Assembly: GCF_000723405.1 (NCBI RefSeq)
Contig: NZ_CCAE010000005.1
Location: forward strand, 108,613 to 172,612
Direction of reading: 5' to 3'
Origin: Hydrogenophaga intermedia
Lineage (GTDB): Bacteria > Pseudomonadota > Gammaproteobacteria > Burkholderiales > Burkholderiaceae_C
Length of the DNA stretch: 64,000 nt
Both the position numbers and the translations under genes were made by a program. Positions within the stretch are counted from its first letter, which is position 1. Each line of letters starts with the position of its first letter. The notes beneath the pieces were generated by a model that saw only the letters and a list, made by a program, of their open reading frames with translations, was not told the origin of the DNA and did not search any database. Shown here one piece after another: positions 44,259-53,198 of this stretch.

Positions 44259-44747
44259 ATGCCATCCGCCGCCGCCACCAAACTGCTCGTGCTCGTGGGC
44301 ACCGTGTCCGACACGGCGACTGCTGTGGCGCAAGCAGTCGAGATGGCGTGCGCCGATCAGGTCGCCACCATCGAGGTGCGGATGATGGACGGCCTGGACC
44401 CCGGCATCTTCGACGAAGATGCACTTTACGTCATATGTTGTTCCACCCACGGCGCGGGTGACGTGCCCGACAACGCCCAGGCCTTCTACGCCGCGCTCGA
44501 TGCGCAACCGCGCTTCCTGGGCCATGTGCGCTTCGGCGTCATCGCCTTGGGCGACAGCGCCCAGTACCCCCAGACCTTCGCCAACGGCGGGCGGCGCTTC
44601 GACGAACGCCTGCGCGACCTGGGCGCCGTGCGCGTGGGTGAGCTGTGCGTGCTCGACGCCTCCACCGAGACCGACCCGGAGTCGGCTGGCGCGGCCTGGT
44701 GCCGCGAATGGCTGGCGCAGGCGTTCGCAGCCAGCGAAGCCTCATGA
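44259..44747 (+). CDS. Flavodoxin-like FMN protein (MioC-type)
   Basis: A 162-residue flavodoxin fold. LLVLVGTVSDTATAVAQAVE gives the FMN phosphate loop, YVICCSTHGAGDVPDNAQAFYAAL the isoalloxazine loop, and FGVIALGDSAQYPQTFANGGRRFDERL the last conserved strand. The pattern resembles MioC and the flavodoxin domain of sulfite reductase. It carries electrons in the cytoplasm. ATG 44259 is chosen because it starts directly before the first strand. Confidence 0.9.
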   Translation: MPSAAATKLLVLVGTVSDTATAVAQAVEMACADQVATIEVRMMDGLDPGIFDEDALYVICCSTHGAGDVPDNAQAFYAALDAQPRFLGHVRFGVIALGDSAQYPQTFANGGRRFDERLRDLGAVRVGELCVLDASTETDPESAGAAWCREWLAQAFAASEAS

Positions 44748-44757
44748 ACGCCCAAAC

Positions 44758-44773
44758 AATTCGCAAACGAATT
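44758..44773. promoter_or_regulatory. Inverted repeat upstream of the second ABC importer
   Basis: AATTCG (44758-44763) and CGAATT (44768-44773) flank CAAA in an AT-rich stretch 96 bases before the binding-protein gene. It may be an operator or the promoter upstream region for the operon 44869-49435. Confidence 0.35.
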
Positions 44774-44868
44774 ATTCAGACCTGAAGCGACTAGGGTAAT
44801 TCTGTATCGCCAAGCCCTGTCCCCCCACCTACAGTGACCTGCAGTCCGCTCAACCCCAGGAGAACCAG

Positions 44869-46056
44869 ATGACCTCTCGCCGCCTCGTCCTGACCCGCAG
44901 TGCCGCCGTCATTGGCGCCGCGTCCACCGGCCTGCTGTTGCCCCAGATCGTGCGCGCCCAGTCCGACAAGGTGCGCGTGGGCTTCATGCTTCCCTATACC
45001 GGCACCTTCGCGCAGCTCGGCGTGGCCATCGAGAACGGCTTCCGCATGGCCGTCAACGAACAGGGCGGCAAACTCGGCGGACGCGAGATCGAGTTCTTCA
45101 AGGTCGACGACGAATCGAACCCCGCCAAAGGCATCGAGAACGCCACCCGCCTGGTGCAGCGCGACAAGGTCGACGTGCTGGTCGGCACCGTGCACTCCGG
45201 TGTGCAGATGGGCATCCACAAGGTGGCGCGCGAATCGGGCGTGCTCAACCTCATCCCCAACGCCGGCGTGCACATCGCCACGCGCGCCCAGTGCGCCCCC
45301 AACGTGTTCCGCACCTCCTTCACCAACAGCCAGCCCACGCTGGCCCTGGGCAAGCCCATGATGGACAAGGGCCACAAGAAGGCCGTGTGGATCTCCTGGG
45401 CCTATGCCGCGGGCGACGAGGCCTTCGAGGGCTTCGAGAAGAGCTACACCGAAGCCGGCGGCCAGATCATCAAGAAGCTGAGCCTGCCCTTCCCCAACGT
45501 GGAGTTCCAGGCCCTGCTGACCGAGATCGCCTCGCTCAAGCCCGACGCGGTGGCCTGCTTCTTCGCCGGCGGCGGCGCGGCCAAGTTCCTGCGCGACTAC
45601 CACGCGGCCGGCCTGAGCAACAACATCCAGCTCTGGGGCTCGGGCTTCCTCACCGAAGGCGTGCTCGACGCCGCCGGTGACGCCGCCAACGGCGTGCTCA
45701 CTACCATGCACTACAGCGACTCGCTGGACACGCCGCGCAACAAGAAATTCCGCCTGGACTACGCCAAGGCCTTCAAGCTGCAGCCCGACGTGTACGCAGT
45801 GCAGGGCTACGACACCGGCCTGCTGCTGGTCAAGGGCGCCAACGCCGTCAAGGGCGACATGGAGAACAAGAAGGCCCTGTACGCGGCCATGGGCGGCGCC
45901 GAAATCGACAGCCCGCGTGGCAAATGGAAGATGAGCCCCGCGCACAACCCGATCCAGGACATGTGCCTGCGCCGCGTGGAGAACCGCGAGAACAAGGTGA
46001 TCGGCATCGCCGGCAAGGCCATCGCCGACCCGGCCACCGGCTGCCGCATGGCCTGA
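44869..46056 (+). CDS. ABC importer substrate-binding protein (branched-chain type, Tat-like signal)
   Basis: A 395-residue periplasmic binding protein. SRRLVLTRSAAVIGAASTGLLLP forms a twin-arginine-like signal ending near IVRAQ, and the mature chain opens KVRVGFMLPYTGTFAQLG. The ligand domain has the type I periplasmic fold (VLVGTVHSGVQMGIHKVARESGV, then VWISWAYAAGDEAFEGFEKSY). Such proteins often carry aromatic acids, amides or urea-type compounds. CCCAGGAGAACCAG precedes the ATG. A hairpin at 46079 separates it from the permease genes, so it is likely made in excess over them. Confidence 0.92.
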   Translation: MTSRRLVLTRSAAVIGAASTGLLLPQIVRAQSDKVRVGFMLPYTGTFAQLGVAIENGFRMAVNEQGGKLGGREIEFFKVDDESNPAKGIENATRLVQRDKVDVLVGTVHSGVQMGIHKVARESGVLNLIPNAGVHIATRAQCAPNVFRTSFTNSQPTLALGKPMMDKGHKKAVWISWAYAAGDEAFEGFEKSYTEAGGQIIKKLSLPFPNVEFQALLTEIASLKPDAVACFFAGGGAAKFLRDYHAAGLSNNIQLWGSGFLTEGVLDAAGDAANGVLTTMHYSDSLDTPRNKKFRLDYAKAFKLQPDVYAVQGYDTGLLLVKGANAVKGDMENKKALYAAMGGAEIDSPRGKWKMSPAHNPIQDMCLRRVENRENKVIGIAGKAIADPATGCRMA

Positions 46057-46078
46057 ACCTTGCATTCACCCGCGTCCG

Positions 46079-46104
46079 ACCGGCGCCCACGCGGCGCCGG
46101 TTTT
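46079..46104 (+). terminator. Terminator/attenuator between binding protein and permease genes
   Basis: ACCGGCGCC (46079-46087) pairs perfectly with GGCGCCGGT (46093-46101) around CACGC and continues into TTT, 20 bases before the livH ATG. Partial termination here would lower expression of the membrane and ATPase genes relative to the binding protein. Confidence 0.75.
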
Positions 46105-46123
46105 GCGTCGGCTTGCTGAAACG

Positions 46124-46987
46124 ATGGACTTCGCCAACTTCCTCATCCAGTTGCTCAACAGCGTCCAGTACGGGCTGCTGCTGTTCATGCTGGCCGCCGG
46201 CCTCACGCTGATCTTCGGGATCATGGGCGTGGTCAACCTCGCGCACGGCAGCTTCTACATGATCGGCGCCTACCTGGCCTGGTACTTCACCTCCCTGCTC
46301 GGCAGCCTCACGCTGGCCATCGTGCTGGGCACGGTGCTCGCGGTCGTCTTTGGCTGGCTGCTGGAGTGGCTGCTGTTCCGCCACTTCTACCGGCGCGACC
46401 ACCTCGACCAGGTGCTGCTCACCTTCGGCCTGATCTACATCTTCGAAGAGATGCGCTCCATCTTCTGGGGCGACGACGTGCACGCCGTGCAGGTGCCCGA
46501 GGTGCTGAACTGGTCCATCCCGCTCACCGAGAACCTCTCCTACCCCGTCTACCGGCTCGTCATGTCGGGCGTGTGCCTGCTGCTGGCCGTGGGCCTGTAC
46601 CTGCTCATCAGCAAGACGCGCCTGGGCATGAAGATCCGCGCCGGCGCCTTCAACCGCGAGATGACCGAATCCCTGGGCGTGAACATCCGCCTCATCCACG
46701 GCGTGGTGTTCGCGCTCGGCGTGGGCCTGGCCGCCATCGCCGGCATGATCGCCTCGCCCATCGCCAGCGTGTACCCGGGCATGGGCAGTTCGGTGCTCAT
46801 CATGTGCTTCGTGGTGGTGGTCATCGGCGGCATCGGTTCGGTGCGCGGCGCGCTCGTGGCGGCGCTGCTGGTGGGCCTGGTGGACACCTTCGGCAAGGTG
46901 CTGGTGCCGCAGATCGCCGGCATGGCCGTCTACATGCTGATGGCCTTGGTGCTGCTCTACAAACCCGAAGGGCTCTTCAAGCAATGA
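46124..46987 (+). CDS. Branched-chain-type ABC permease LivH (second system)
   Basis: A 287-residue membrane protein with about eight hydrophobic segments. GLLLFMLAAGLTLIFGIMGVVNLAHGSFYMIGAY is the LivH signature. SSVLIMCFVVVVIGGIGSVRGA is the coupling region. The ATG at 46124 is used; an upstream in-frame start at 46103 would lie inside the hairpin. The stop overlaps livM (ATGA). Confidence 0.93.
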   Translation: MDFANFLIQLLNSVQYGLLLFMLAAGLTLIFGIMGVVNLAHGSFYMIGAYLAWYFTSLLGSLTLAIVLGTVLAVVFGWLLEWLLFRHFYRRDHLDQVLLTFGLIYIFEEMRSIFWGDDVHAVQVPEVLNWSIPLTENLSYPVYRLVMSGVCLLLAVGLYLLISKTRLGMKIRAGAFNREMTESLGVNIRLIHGVVFALGVGLAAIAGMIASPIASVYPGMGSSVLIMCFVVVVIGGIGSVRGALVAALLVGLVDTFGKVLVPQIAGMAVYMLMALVLLYKPEGLFKQ

Positions 46988-47967
46988 GCACGGCAAAAGC
47001 CCAACTCGAAAAACTGCCGCGCAGCATCCAGTTCGTGCTCGCGCTGGGCGCCATCGCGCTGGCGGTGTTTCCGCTCGTGCCCATGGACGGCGGCGACTTC
47101 TACCTCGGCATGCTCTCGCAGATGATGATCCTGGCCATCTTCGCGATGAGCCTGGACCTGCTGCAGGGCGTGACCGGCCTGGTCTCGCTGGGCCACGCGG
47201 CCTTCTTCGGCATCGCGGGTTATGCGCTGGCCTTCCTCACGCCGCCCGACGCGCCGATCGCGCTGTGGTGGTCGCTGCCGCTGGCCGCCGCCGGGGCGGG
47301 CCTGGCCGCGCTCATCATCGGCTTCTTCGTGGTGCGCACGCACGGCATCTACTTCATCATGGTGACGATGGCCTTCGCGCAGATGGTCTTCTACCTGGTC
47401 TTCGACAACAAGGCCCTGGGTGGCTCGGACGGCATCTACGTGAACTTCCGTCCCGACGCCACGGCGCTGGGCATCGACCTGGACAACAAGCTCGTCTTCT
47501 ACTACTTCACGCTGGTGCTGCTGCTGGGGCTGTACTTCGCGCTGCGCCGCCTGCTGTTCTCACCCTTCGGCCGCGTGCTCGCGGGCATCCGCGTGAACGA
47601 GCACCGCATGCGCGCCGTGGGCTACGGCACCTTCGGCTACAAGCTCACGGCCTTCACGCTGGCCGGCGCGCTGGCGGGCGTGGCGGGCTACCTGTGGGCC
47701 GCGCAAACCGGCTTCGTCAACCCCGAGCTCATGGGTTTCCACATGAGTGCGCACGCGATCATGATGGTGATCCTGGGCGGCATGGGCAACTTCGCGGGGG
47801 CCATCGTCGGCGCCTTCGCCTTCGAGTACGTCATGCACCTCTTCAAGGACATGACCAAGCACTGGCAGTTGCTCATGGGCGGCTTCATCGTGCTGGTGGT
47901 GATCGTGGCGCCGCGCGGGCTGCTGGGCCTGGTGGAGCGCTTCACGCGGCGCGGGGGCAAAGCATGA
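46984..47967 (+). CDS. Branched-chain-type ABC permease LivM (second system)
   Basis: A 327-residue permease with about ten membrane segments. LDLLQGVTGLVSLGHAAFFGIAGYAL and VVRTHGIYFIMVTMAFAQMVFYLV are LivM landmarks, and SAHAIMMVILGGMGNFAGAIVGA is the ATPase-contact loop. It overlaps livH and livG by four bases each (ATGA). Confidence 0.93.
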   Translation: MSTAKAQLEKLPRSIQFVLALGAIALAVFPLVPMDGGDFYLGMLSQMMILAIFAMSLDLLQGVTGLVSLGHAAFFGIAGYALAFLTPPDAPIALWWSLPLAAAGAGLAALIIGFFVVRTHGIYFIMVTMAFAQMVFYLVFDNKALGGSDGIYVNFRPDATALGIDLDNKLVFYYFTLVLLLGLYFALRRLLFSPFGRVLAGIRVNEHRMRAVGYGTFGYKLTAFTLAGALAGVAGYLWAAQTGFVNPELMGFHMSAHAIMMVILGGMGNFAGAIVGAFAFEYVMHLFKDMTKHWQLLMGGFIVLVVIVAPRGLLGLVERFTRRGGKA

Positions 47968-48725
47968 GTGAACTGCTGCTCTGCGCGAAGCACCTCACCA
48001 AGCGCTTTGGCGGGCTGGCCGCCGTCAACGACGTCTCGGTCGATCTGCACCGCGGCCGCATCCACGCGGTGATCGGCCCCAACGGCGCGGGCAAGTCCAC
48101 GCTGACCAACCTGCTCTCGGGCGACCTGCCGCCCACCAGCGGCCAGATCGACCTCAACGGCCAGTCCATCACCGGGCGTTCGCCCGAGCGCATCGCGCGC
48201 CAGGGCCTGGGCCGCAGCTACCAGAAGACCAACATCTTCCTGCCCTTTACCGTGTGGGAGAACGTGCGCCTGGCTGCGCAGTCGCGCGAACGACACGCGG
48301 CCTTCAACCCGCTGCACTGGTTCAGCGCGGCGGGCAAGCTCTCGGCGGTGAACCAACGCTGCGAACGCGCACTGGAGCTCGCGGGCCTCACCGCGCGCGC
48401 CAACACGGTGGCCGCCGCCATCAGCCACGGCGAGCAACGCCAGCTCGAGATCGCCATGACGCTCGCCACCGAACCCACCGTGCTGCTGCTCGATGAGCCG
48501 CTGGCGGGCATGGGCGCGGCCGAGGCAGAGTCCATGGTGGCGCTGCTGCAGCGCCTCAAGGCCGAGCACGCCATCATGCTGGTGGAGCACGACATGGACG
48601 CGGTGTTCGCACTGGCCGAGGTGCTCACCGTCATGGTCAACGGCCAGGTCATCGCCAGCGGCACGCCGGTCGAAATCCGCAACGACTCGGGCGTGCAGGC
48701 CGCCTACCTGGGAGAGGAGCACTGA
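47964..48725 (+). CDS. Branched-chain-type ABC ATPase LivG (second system)
   Basis: A 253-residue ATPase with Walker A GPNGAGKST at about 38-46, Walker B LLLDEPLAGMG at about 173-183 and switch VEHDMD. The signature region reads AAISHGEQRQLEIAMTLA. LGRSYQKTNIFLPFTVWENV is the typical Q-loop stretch. It overlaps livM by four bases and livF by one. Confidence 0.93.
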   Translation: MSELLLCAKHLTKRFGGLAAVNDVSVDLHRGRIHAVIGPNGAGKSTLTNLLSGDLPPTSGQIDLNGQSITGRSPERIARQGLGRSYQKTNIFLPFTVWENVRLAAQSRERHAAFNPLHWFSAAGKLSAVNQRCERALELAGLTARANTVAAAISHGEQRQLEIAMTLATEPTVLLLDEPLAGMGAAEAESMVALLQRLKAEHAIMLVEHDMDAVFALAEVLTVMVNGQVIASGTPVEIRNDSGVQAAYLGEEH

Positions 48726-49435
48726 TGACGGCCCTCATCGAAGCCAAGGGCCTGCACACCCACTACGGGCAGAGCCACATCCTGCGCGGGATCGACTTCC
48801 AGATCGGCGCGGGCGAGACCATCGGCCTGATGGGACGCAACGGCATGGGCAAGACCACGCTGCTCAAGTCGCTGATGGGCATCGTCAAGCCCAGCGGTGG
48901 CACGGTGCAGGTGAAGGGCAAGAACATGACCGGCGCCACGCCCTATGCCGTGGCGCGCGAAGGCATTGCCTACGTGCCCGAGGGGCGCGGCATTTTCGGC
49001 AACCTGAGCGTGAAGGAAAACCTGGTGATGGCCGCGCGGCCCGGCACCAAGGGCCAGCGCGAGTGGACCTACGAGCGCGTGCTCGACACCTTCCCGCGCC
49101 TGGCCGAGCGGCTGAACCACGGCGGGCAACAGTTGAGCGGCGGCGAGCAGCAGATGCTCACCATCGGCCGCGCGCTGATGACCAACCCGGACCTGCTCAT
49201 CCTCGACGAGGCCACGGAAGGCCTGGCCCCGCTGATCGCGCGCGAGATCTGGCGCATTTGCGGCCTGATCCGCGAGAGCGGCATCAGCAGCGTGATCGTG
49301 GACAAGAACTGGAAGCACGTGACGCAGATCACCGACCGCAACGTGATTCTGGTGAAGGGCGAGGTGGTGTTCGAGGGGACGACTCAAGCGCTGCTTGCGC
49401 AGCCGGGCTTGCTGGAGCAGCACCTTGGGGTCTGA
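48725..49435 (+). CDS. Branched-chain-type ABC ATPase LivF (second system)
   Basis: A 236-residue ATPase with Walker A GRNGMGKTT at about 38-46, signature LSGGEQQMLTIGRALM, Walker B LLILDEATEGLAP and VDKNWKH in place of the usual switch VEQN. The last codons (QHLGV) run into GGGGTCTGACCCC, a repeat motif that supplies the stop codon, so the repeat abuts or replaced the original 3' end. It completes the second importer; no catabolic gene is attached, so its substrate is unknown. Confidence 0.93.
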   Translation: MTALIEAKGLHTHYGQSHILRGIDFQIGAGETIGLMGRNGMGKTTLLKSLMGIVKPSGGTVQVKGKNMTGATPYAVAREGIAYVPEGRGIFGNLSVKENLVMAARPGTKGQREWTYERVLDTFPRLAERLNHGGQQLSGGEQQMLTIGRALMTNPDLLILDEATEGLAPLIAREIWRICGLIRESGISSVIVDKNWKHVTQITDRNVILVKGEVVFEGTTQALLAQPGLLEQHLGV

Positions 49436-49468
49436 CCCCCTTTGTCTCTGACCCCGTTTGTCTCAGGT
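49427..49468 (+). repeat. REP-like CTGACCCC motif pair overlapping the livF stop
   Basis: GGGGTC T GACCCC (49427-49439) is palindromic and includes the livF TGA at 49433-49435. A near copy, CTGACCCCGTTTGTCTC, follows CTGACCCCCTTTGTCTC directly. The same CTGACCCC core recurs in the tandem repeat at 49714-49763. Confidence 0.7.
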
Positions 49469-49510
49469 GTGGGCGTTCGCCGCGTTTCGCGCCTCTGCTT
49501 CGCGAGGGCC

Positions 49511-49939
49511 GCTGGTGCGTGTGCCCGTTCTCCGGCCCACGCTCGCGCAGAAGCGCCCGAGCGCTCCACCGGGCTGGCGTCACCACCGCGATTGGCGCGC
49601 CCTCTCTGTGGCAAGCGCGAATGGGGCCTGCGCCCGGACACCCACACCATCGACCCCAGTAGCGCCCTGGTCAGCCAAAGAAGACCGGACTTCCCTGGCT
49701 CGGCGATTAAATGGAATCTGACCCCAATTAAGGGGCTCGAATCTGACCCCAATTAAGGGGCTCCGCATTTCTGGTGGTGCGCCAGGGCGTCACTCTCGAC
49801 GGCTGGTGGGGTTCGCGGGCGCAGGCCCCATTCGCGCTTGCCACAGAGGCGGGGCTCAAACCACGGTGGTAACGCAGGCCCGGTGGAGCGCACGGGAACA
49901 TCTGCGCGAGCGTGGGCCGGAGAACGCGGACCACGCCAG
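49511..49939. repeat. Long palindromic repeat element with 145-bp arms
   Basis: Bases 49526-49670 and 49782-49926 are ungapped inverted copies, 116 of 145 positions matching by hand count. A perfect 33-base core lies at 49604-49636 and 49816-49848. Weaker homology with small gaps extends out to about 49511 and 49939. The 111-base centre holds two tandem 25-mers. No coding capacity is convincing, although both arms are open in several frames. The stretch 49436-50054 holds only such repeats. It is probably a dispersed, non-autonomous mobile or REP-type element. Confidence 0.85.
49714..49763 (+). repeat. Two perfect tandem 25-bp copies with CTGACCCCAATTA core
   Basis: Bases 49714-49738 and 49739-49763 are identical. 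Each contains CTGACCCCAATTAAGGGG, in which CCCC and GGGG can pair. They occupy the centre of the long palindrome. The motif recalls REP-type sequences linked with RAYT transposases in Burkholderiales; that link is from memory and no such transposase is in the window. Confidence 0.85.
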
Positions 49940-49947
49940 CCGTCAGC

Positions 49948-49995
49948 GCGAGGTCTCACCGAGAAATCAGAGCGAGGTCTAACCGAGAAGTCAAC
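49948..49995 (+). repeat. Two tandem 24-bp copies
   Basis: Bases 49948-49971 and 49972-49995 match at 20 of 24 positions (GCGAGGTCT, ACCGAGAA and TCA blocks). A third partial copy begins GCGAG at 49996. They lie between the palindrome and the end of the IclR gene. Confidence 0.8.
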
Positions 49996-50054
49996 GCGAG
50001 GACGAGGAGCGAAATGCCACGTCAACCAGCGAACGCGGACAACGCGCAGAGAAA

Positions 50055-50831
50055 CTAGAGCAACGGCCGCAACTCCCGCGCCGCATCCATCAGCACCGGC
50101 AGCAGTTCGCGCCGCATCGCCGCCGCGTCCATGCGCCCCGGCGACACCACCACGTTGAGCGCGGCCAGGGTCTGCCCCTTCATGTTGCGCAGCGGCACCG
50201 CCAGCGCGATCACACCCAGCTCGTGCTCCTCGCTGGCGATGGCGAAGTCGTCGCGTCGCACCGCGTCGATCACCGCGCGGAAAGCCTTGAGGTCGTCGGT
50301 CGTGTGCGGCGTCAGGCGCGGCAGTACCCGGCCCTTGAGCCAGGCCGCGAAGGCCGCGCGCGGCAGCGCCGCCAGCAGCACACGCCCCGTGGACGTGGCG
50401 TGCGCCGGCATGCGCGAGCCCAGATGCAGGCCATAAGGCATCAGGCGCGGCGCCCCCGGCGCGGCGCTGCGCGCCACGATCACCGCCTCGTCGCCGTCCA
50501 GCACCACCGCCGAGAACGATTCGCGCGTGGCCGAGGCCAGGCGGTTCAGCGTGGGCTGCACCAGGCGCGGCAGGCGCGCGGACGACAGGTAGCTGCCCGA
50601 AAAACGCAGCACCTTGGGCGAGAGCCAGTAATGGCTGCCGTCCGTGTCCAGGTACCCCAGGTGGGCCAGGGTGAGCAGGTGCCGCCGCGCCGCCGCGCGC
50701 GTGAGGCCGGCGCGTTCGGCCGCCTGCGTGGCGTTCAGGCGCTGACGCTCGGTGTCGAAACTCTCGAGCACGGCCAGGCCCTTGGCCATGCCCTCGATGA
50801 AGTCGGCCTTGGCGATGGACGGTTCGGGCAT
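50055..50831 (-). CDS. pobR: IclR-family regulator, PobR/PcaR type
   Basis: A 258-residue IclR protein. The winged helix-turn-helix is at about 30-75 (LNATQAAERAGLTRAAARRHLLTLAHLGYL), and the effector-binding domain fills about 85-250 (SAVVLDGDEAVIVARSA, PAHATSTGRVLLAALP, VIALAVPLRNMKGQTLAALNVVV). The gene is divergent from pobA with direct-repeat operators between them, so it very likely activates pobA in response to 4-hydroxybenzoate. The start at 50831 is chosen because the helix-turn-helix lies at the usual distance. Confidence 0.88.
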   Translation of the reverse strand: MPEPSIAKADFIEGMAKGLAVLESFDTERQRLNATQAAERAGLTRAAARRHLLTLAHLGYLDTDGSHYWLSPKVLRFSGSYLSSARLPRLVQPTLNRLASATRESFSAVVLDGDEAVIVARSAAPGAPRLMPYGLHLGSRMPAHATSTGRVLLAALPRAAFAAWLKGRVLPRLTPHTTDDLKAFRAVIDAVRRDDFAIASEEHELGVIALAVPLRNMKGQTLAALNVVVSPGRMDAAAMRRELLPVLMDAARELRPLL

Positions 50832-50861
50832 GGCCGGTACCTTTTCGTTGTCCCAGGAATT

Positions 50862-50900
50862 GCGCGATGATCGCACAAAGCGCGCGGTGATCGCGCAAAG
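50862..50900. promoter_or_regulatory. Direct-repeat operator between pobR and pobA
   Basis: GCGATGATCGCACAAAG (50864-50880) recurs as GCGGTGATCGCGCAAAG (50884-50900), spaced exactly 20 bp, two DNA turns, with 15 of 17 bases equal. Around the first copy TTGCGCGAT and ATCGCACAA are nearly inverted. The position about 80 bp before pobA suits activation by an IclR protein. Confidence 0.6.
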
Positions 50901-50940
50901 CTCATGGCCGATGATTGTGGCCGGTGCCGGGGCGCCCTAG

Positions 50941-52164
<1,224 letters not shown>

Positions 52165-52247
52165 TTCTCTGTCGCGCACGGGCGCTCGCACCGAGCGGGG
52201 CGCCGTTACAGTGGCCGCACCGTCAACCGACCTGCGGCCACTCTTCC

Positions 52248-53138
52248 ATGCCCACCACCCGAAGCCCCCAGCCCCTGCGCGGCGTGCGCGTGCTCAGCCT
52301 CGCGCTCAACCTGCCCGGCCCGGCCGCTTTCATGCGCCTGCGCGCCATGGGCGCGGCCTGCACCAAGCTGGAACCGCCCGCGCGCGAGGGCGCCAGCGGC
52401 GACCCGATGGGCCAGTACAACCCACCGGCCTACGCGCAGATGCACGAGGGCGTGAAGGTGCTGACGGCCGACCTGAAGACCGAGGCCGGCCAGGCCGCGC
52501 TGCACAAGCTGCTGCTGCGCACCGACGTGCTGCTGACCTCGTTCCGTCCCTCGGCCCTGACCAAGCTGGGCCTGTCGTGGACGGCGCTGCGCAAGCGCTA
52601 CCCGGCGCTGGCGATGGTGGCCATCGTGGGCGCACCCGGCGAACGCGCCGAGGAGCCGGGTCACGACCTCACCTACCTGGCCGACGCGGGCCTGGTGACC
52701 GGCCTGGACCTGCCTGCCACGCTGTTCGCCGACATGGGCGGCGCGCTGATGGCCGCCGAGGCCGTGCTCAAGGCCGTGCTGCTGCAACGCACCACCGGGC
52801 GCGGCAGTTTCCATGAAGTGGCCCTGTCCGACGCGGCGTCCTGGCTGGCCCTGCCGCGCACCTGGGGCCTGACGCAGCCGAAGGGCGCCGTGGGCGGCGC
52901 GCACGCGGGCTACCGCGTGTACCCCTGCAAGGACGGGCGCGTGGCCGTGGCCGCGCTGGAGCCGCACTTCGCGGCCGCGCTGTGCGAGGCGGCGGGCGTG
53001 GCCGATGGCCAGCGCATGAAGACCCTGTTCGCGCCCGCCACGCATGAGGCCATCGCCCGCTTCCTGGCGGGGCGCACGCGCCAGCAGCTCGACAAGCTGG
53101 CGGCCGAGCGCGACATCCCCCTGCACACGCTGGCCTGA
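52248..53138 (+). CDS. Short CaiB/BaiF-family protein (racemase-like)
   Basis: A 296-residue class III CoA-transferase-fold protein, about 100 residues shorter than the norm. VRVLSLALNLPGPAAFMRLRAMGA replaces the usual CoA-binding start. GHDLTYLADAGL (His) and LFADMGGALMAAEAV (Asp) keep the His/Asp pair of alpha-methylacyl-CoA racemases. The missing part is in the C-terminal domain. The ATG at 52248 follows an 83-base gap after pobA. It may be a compact racemase or a non-catalytic CoA-binding relative; no partner gene is obvious. Confidence 0.8.
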   Translation: MPTTRSPQPLRGVRVLSLALNLPGPAAFMRLRAMGAACTKLEPPAREGASGDPMGQYNPPAYAQMHEGVKVLTADLKTEAGQAALHKLLLRTDVLLTSFRPSALTKLGLSWTALRKRYPALAMVAIVGAPGERAEEPGHDLTYLADAGLVTGLDLPATLFADMGGALMAAEAVLKAVLLQRTTGRGSFHEVALSDAASWLALPRTWGLTQPKGAVGGAHAGYRVYPCKDGRVAVAALEPHFAAALCEAAGVADGQRMKTLFAPATHEAIARFLAGRTRQQLDKLAAERDIPLHTLA

Positions 53139-53198
53139 CACACGCGCGGCCCGCTGTGGGTGGTGTCGTCCGCCCCGGCGGGCGCTCGCAAGGCCTTG

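Noticed and set aside
49436..49756. Short open frames in the repeat island (for example + 49442-49756) as hypothetical proteins
   Set aside because: They lie inside inverted repeat arms, are open on both strands and have no ribosome site; they are the kind of spurious protein often annotated over repeats.
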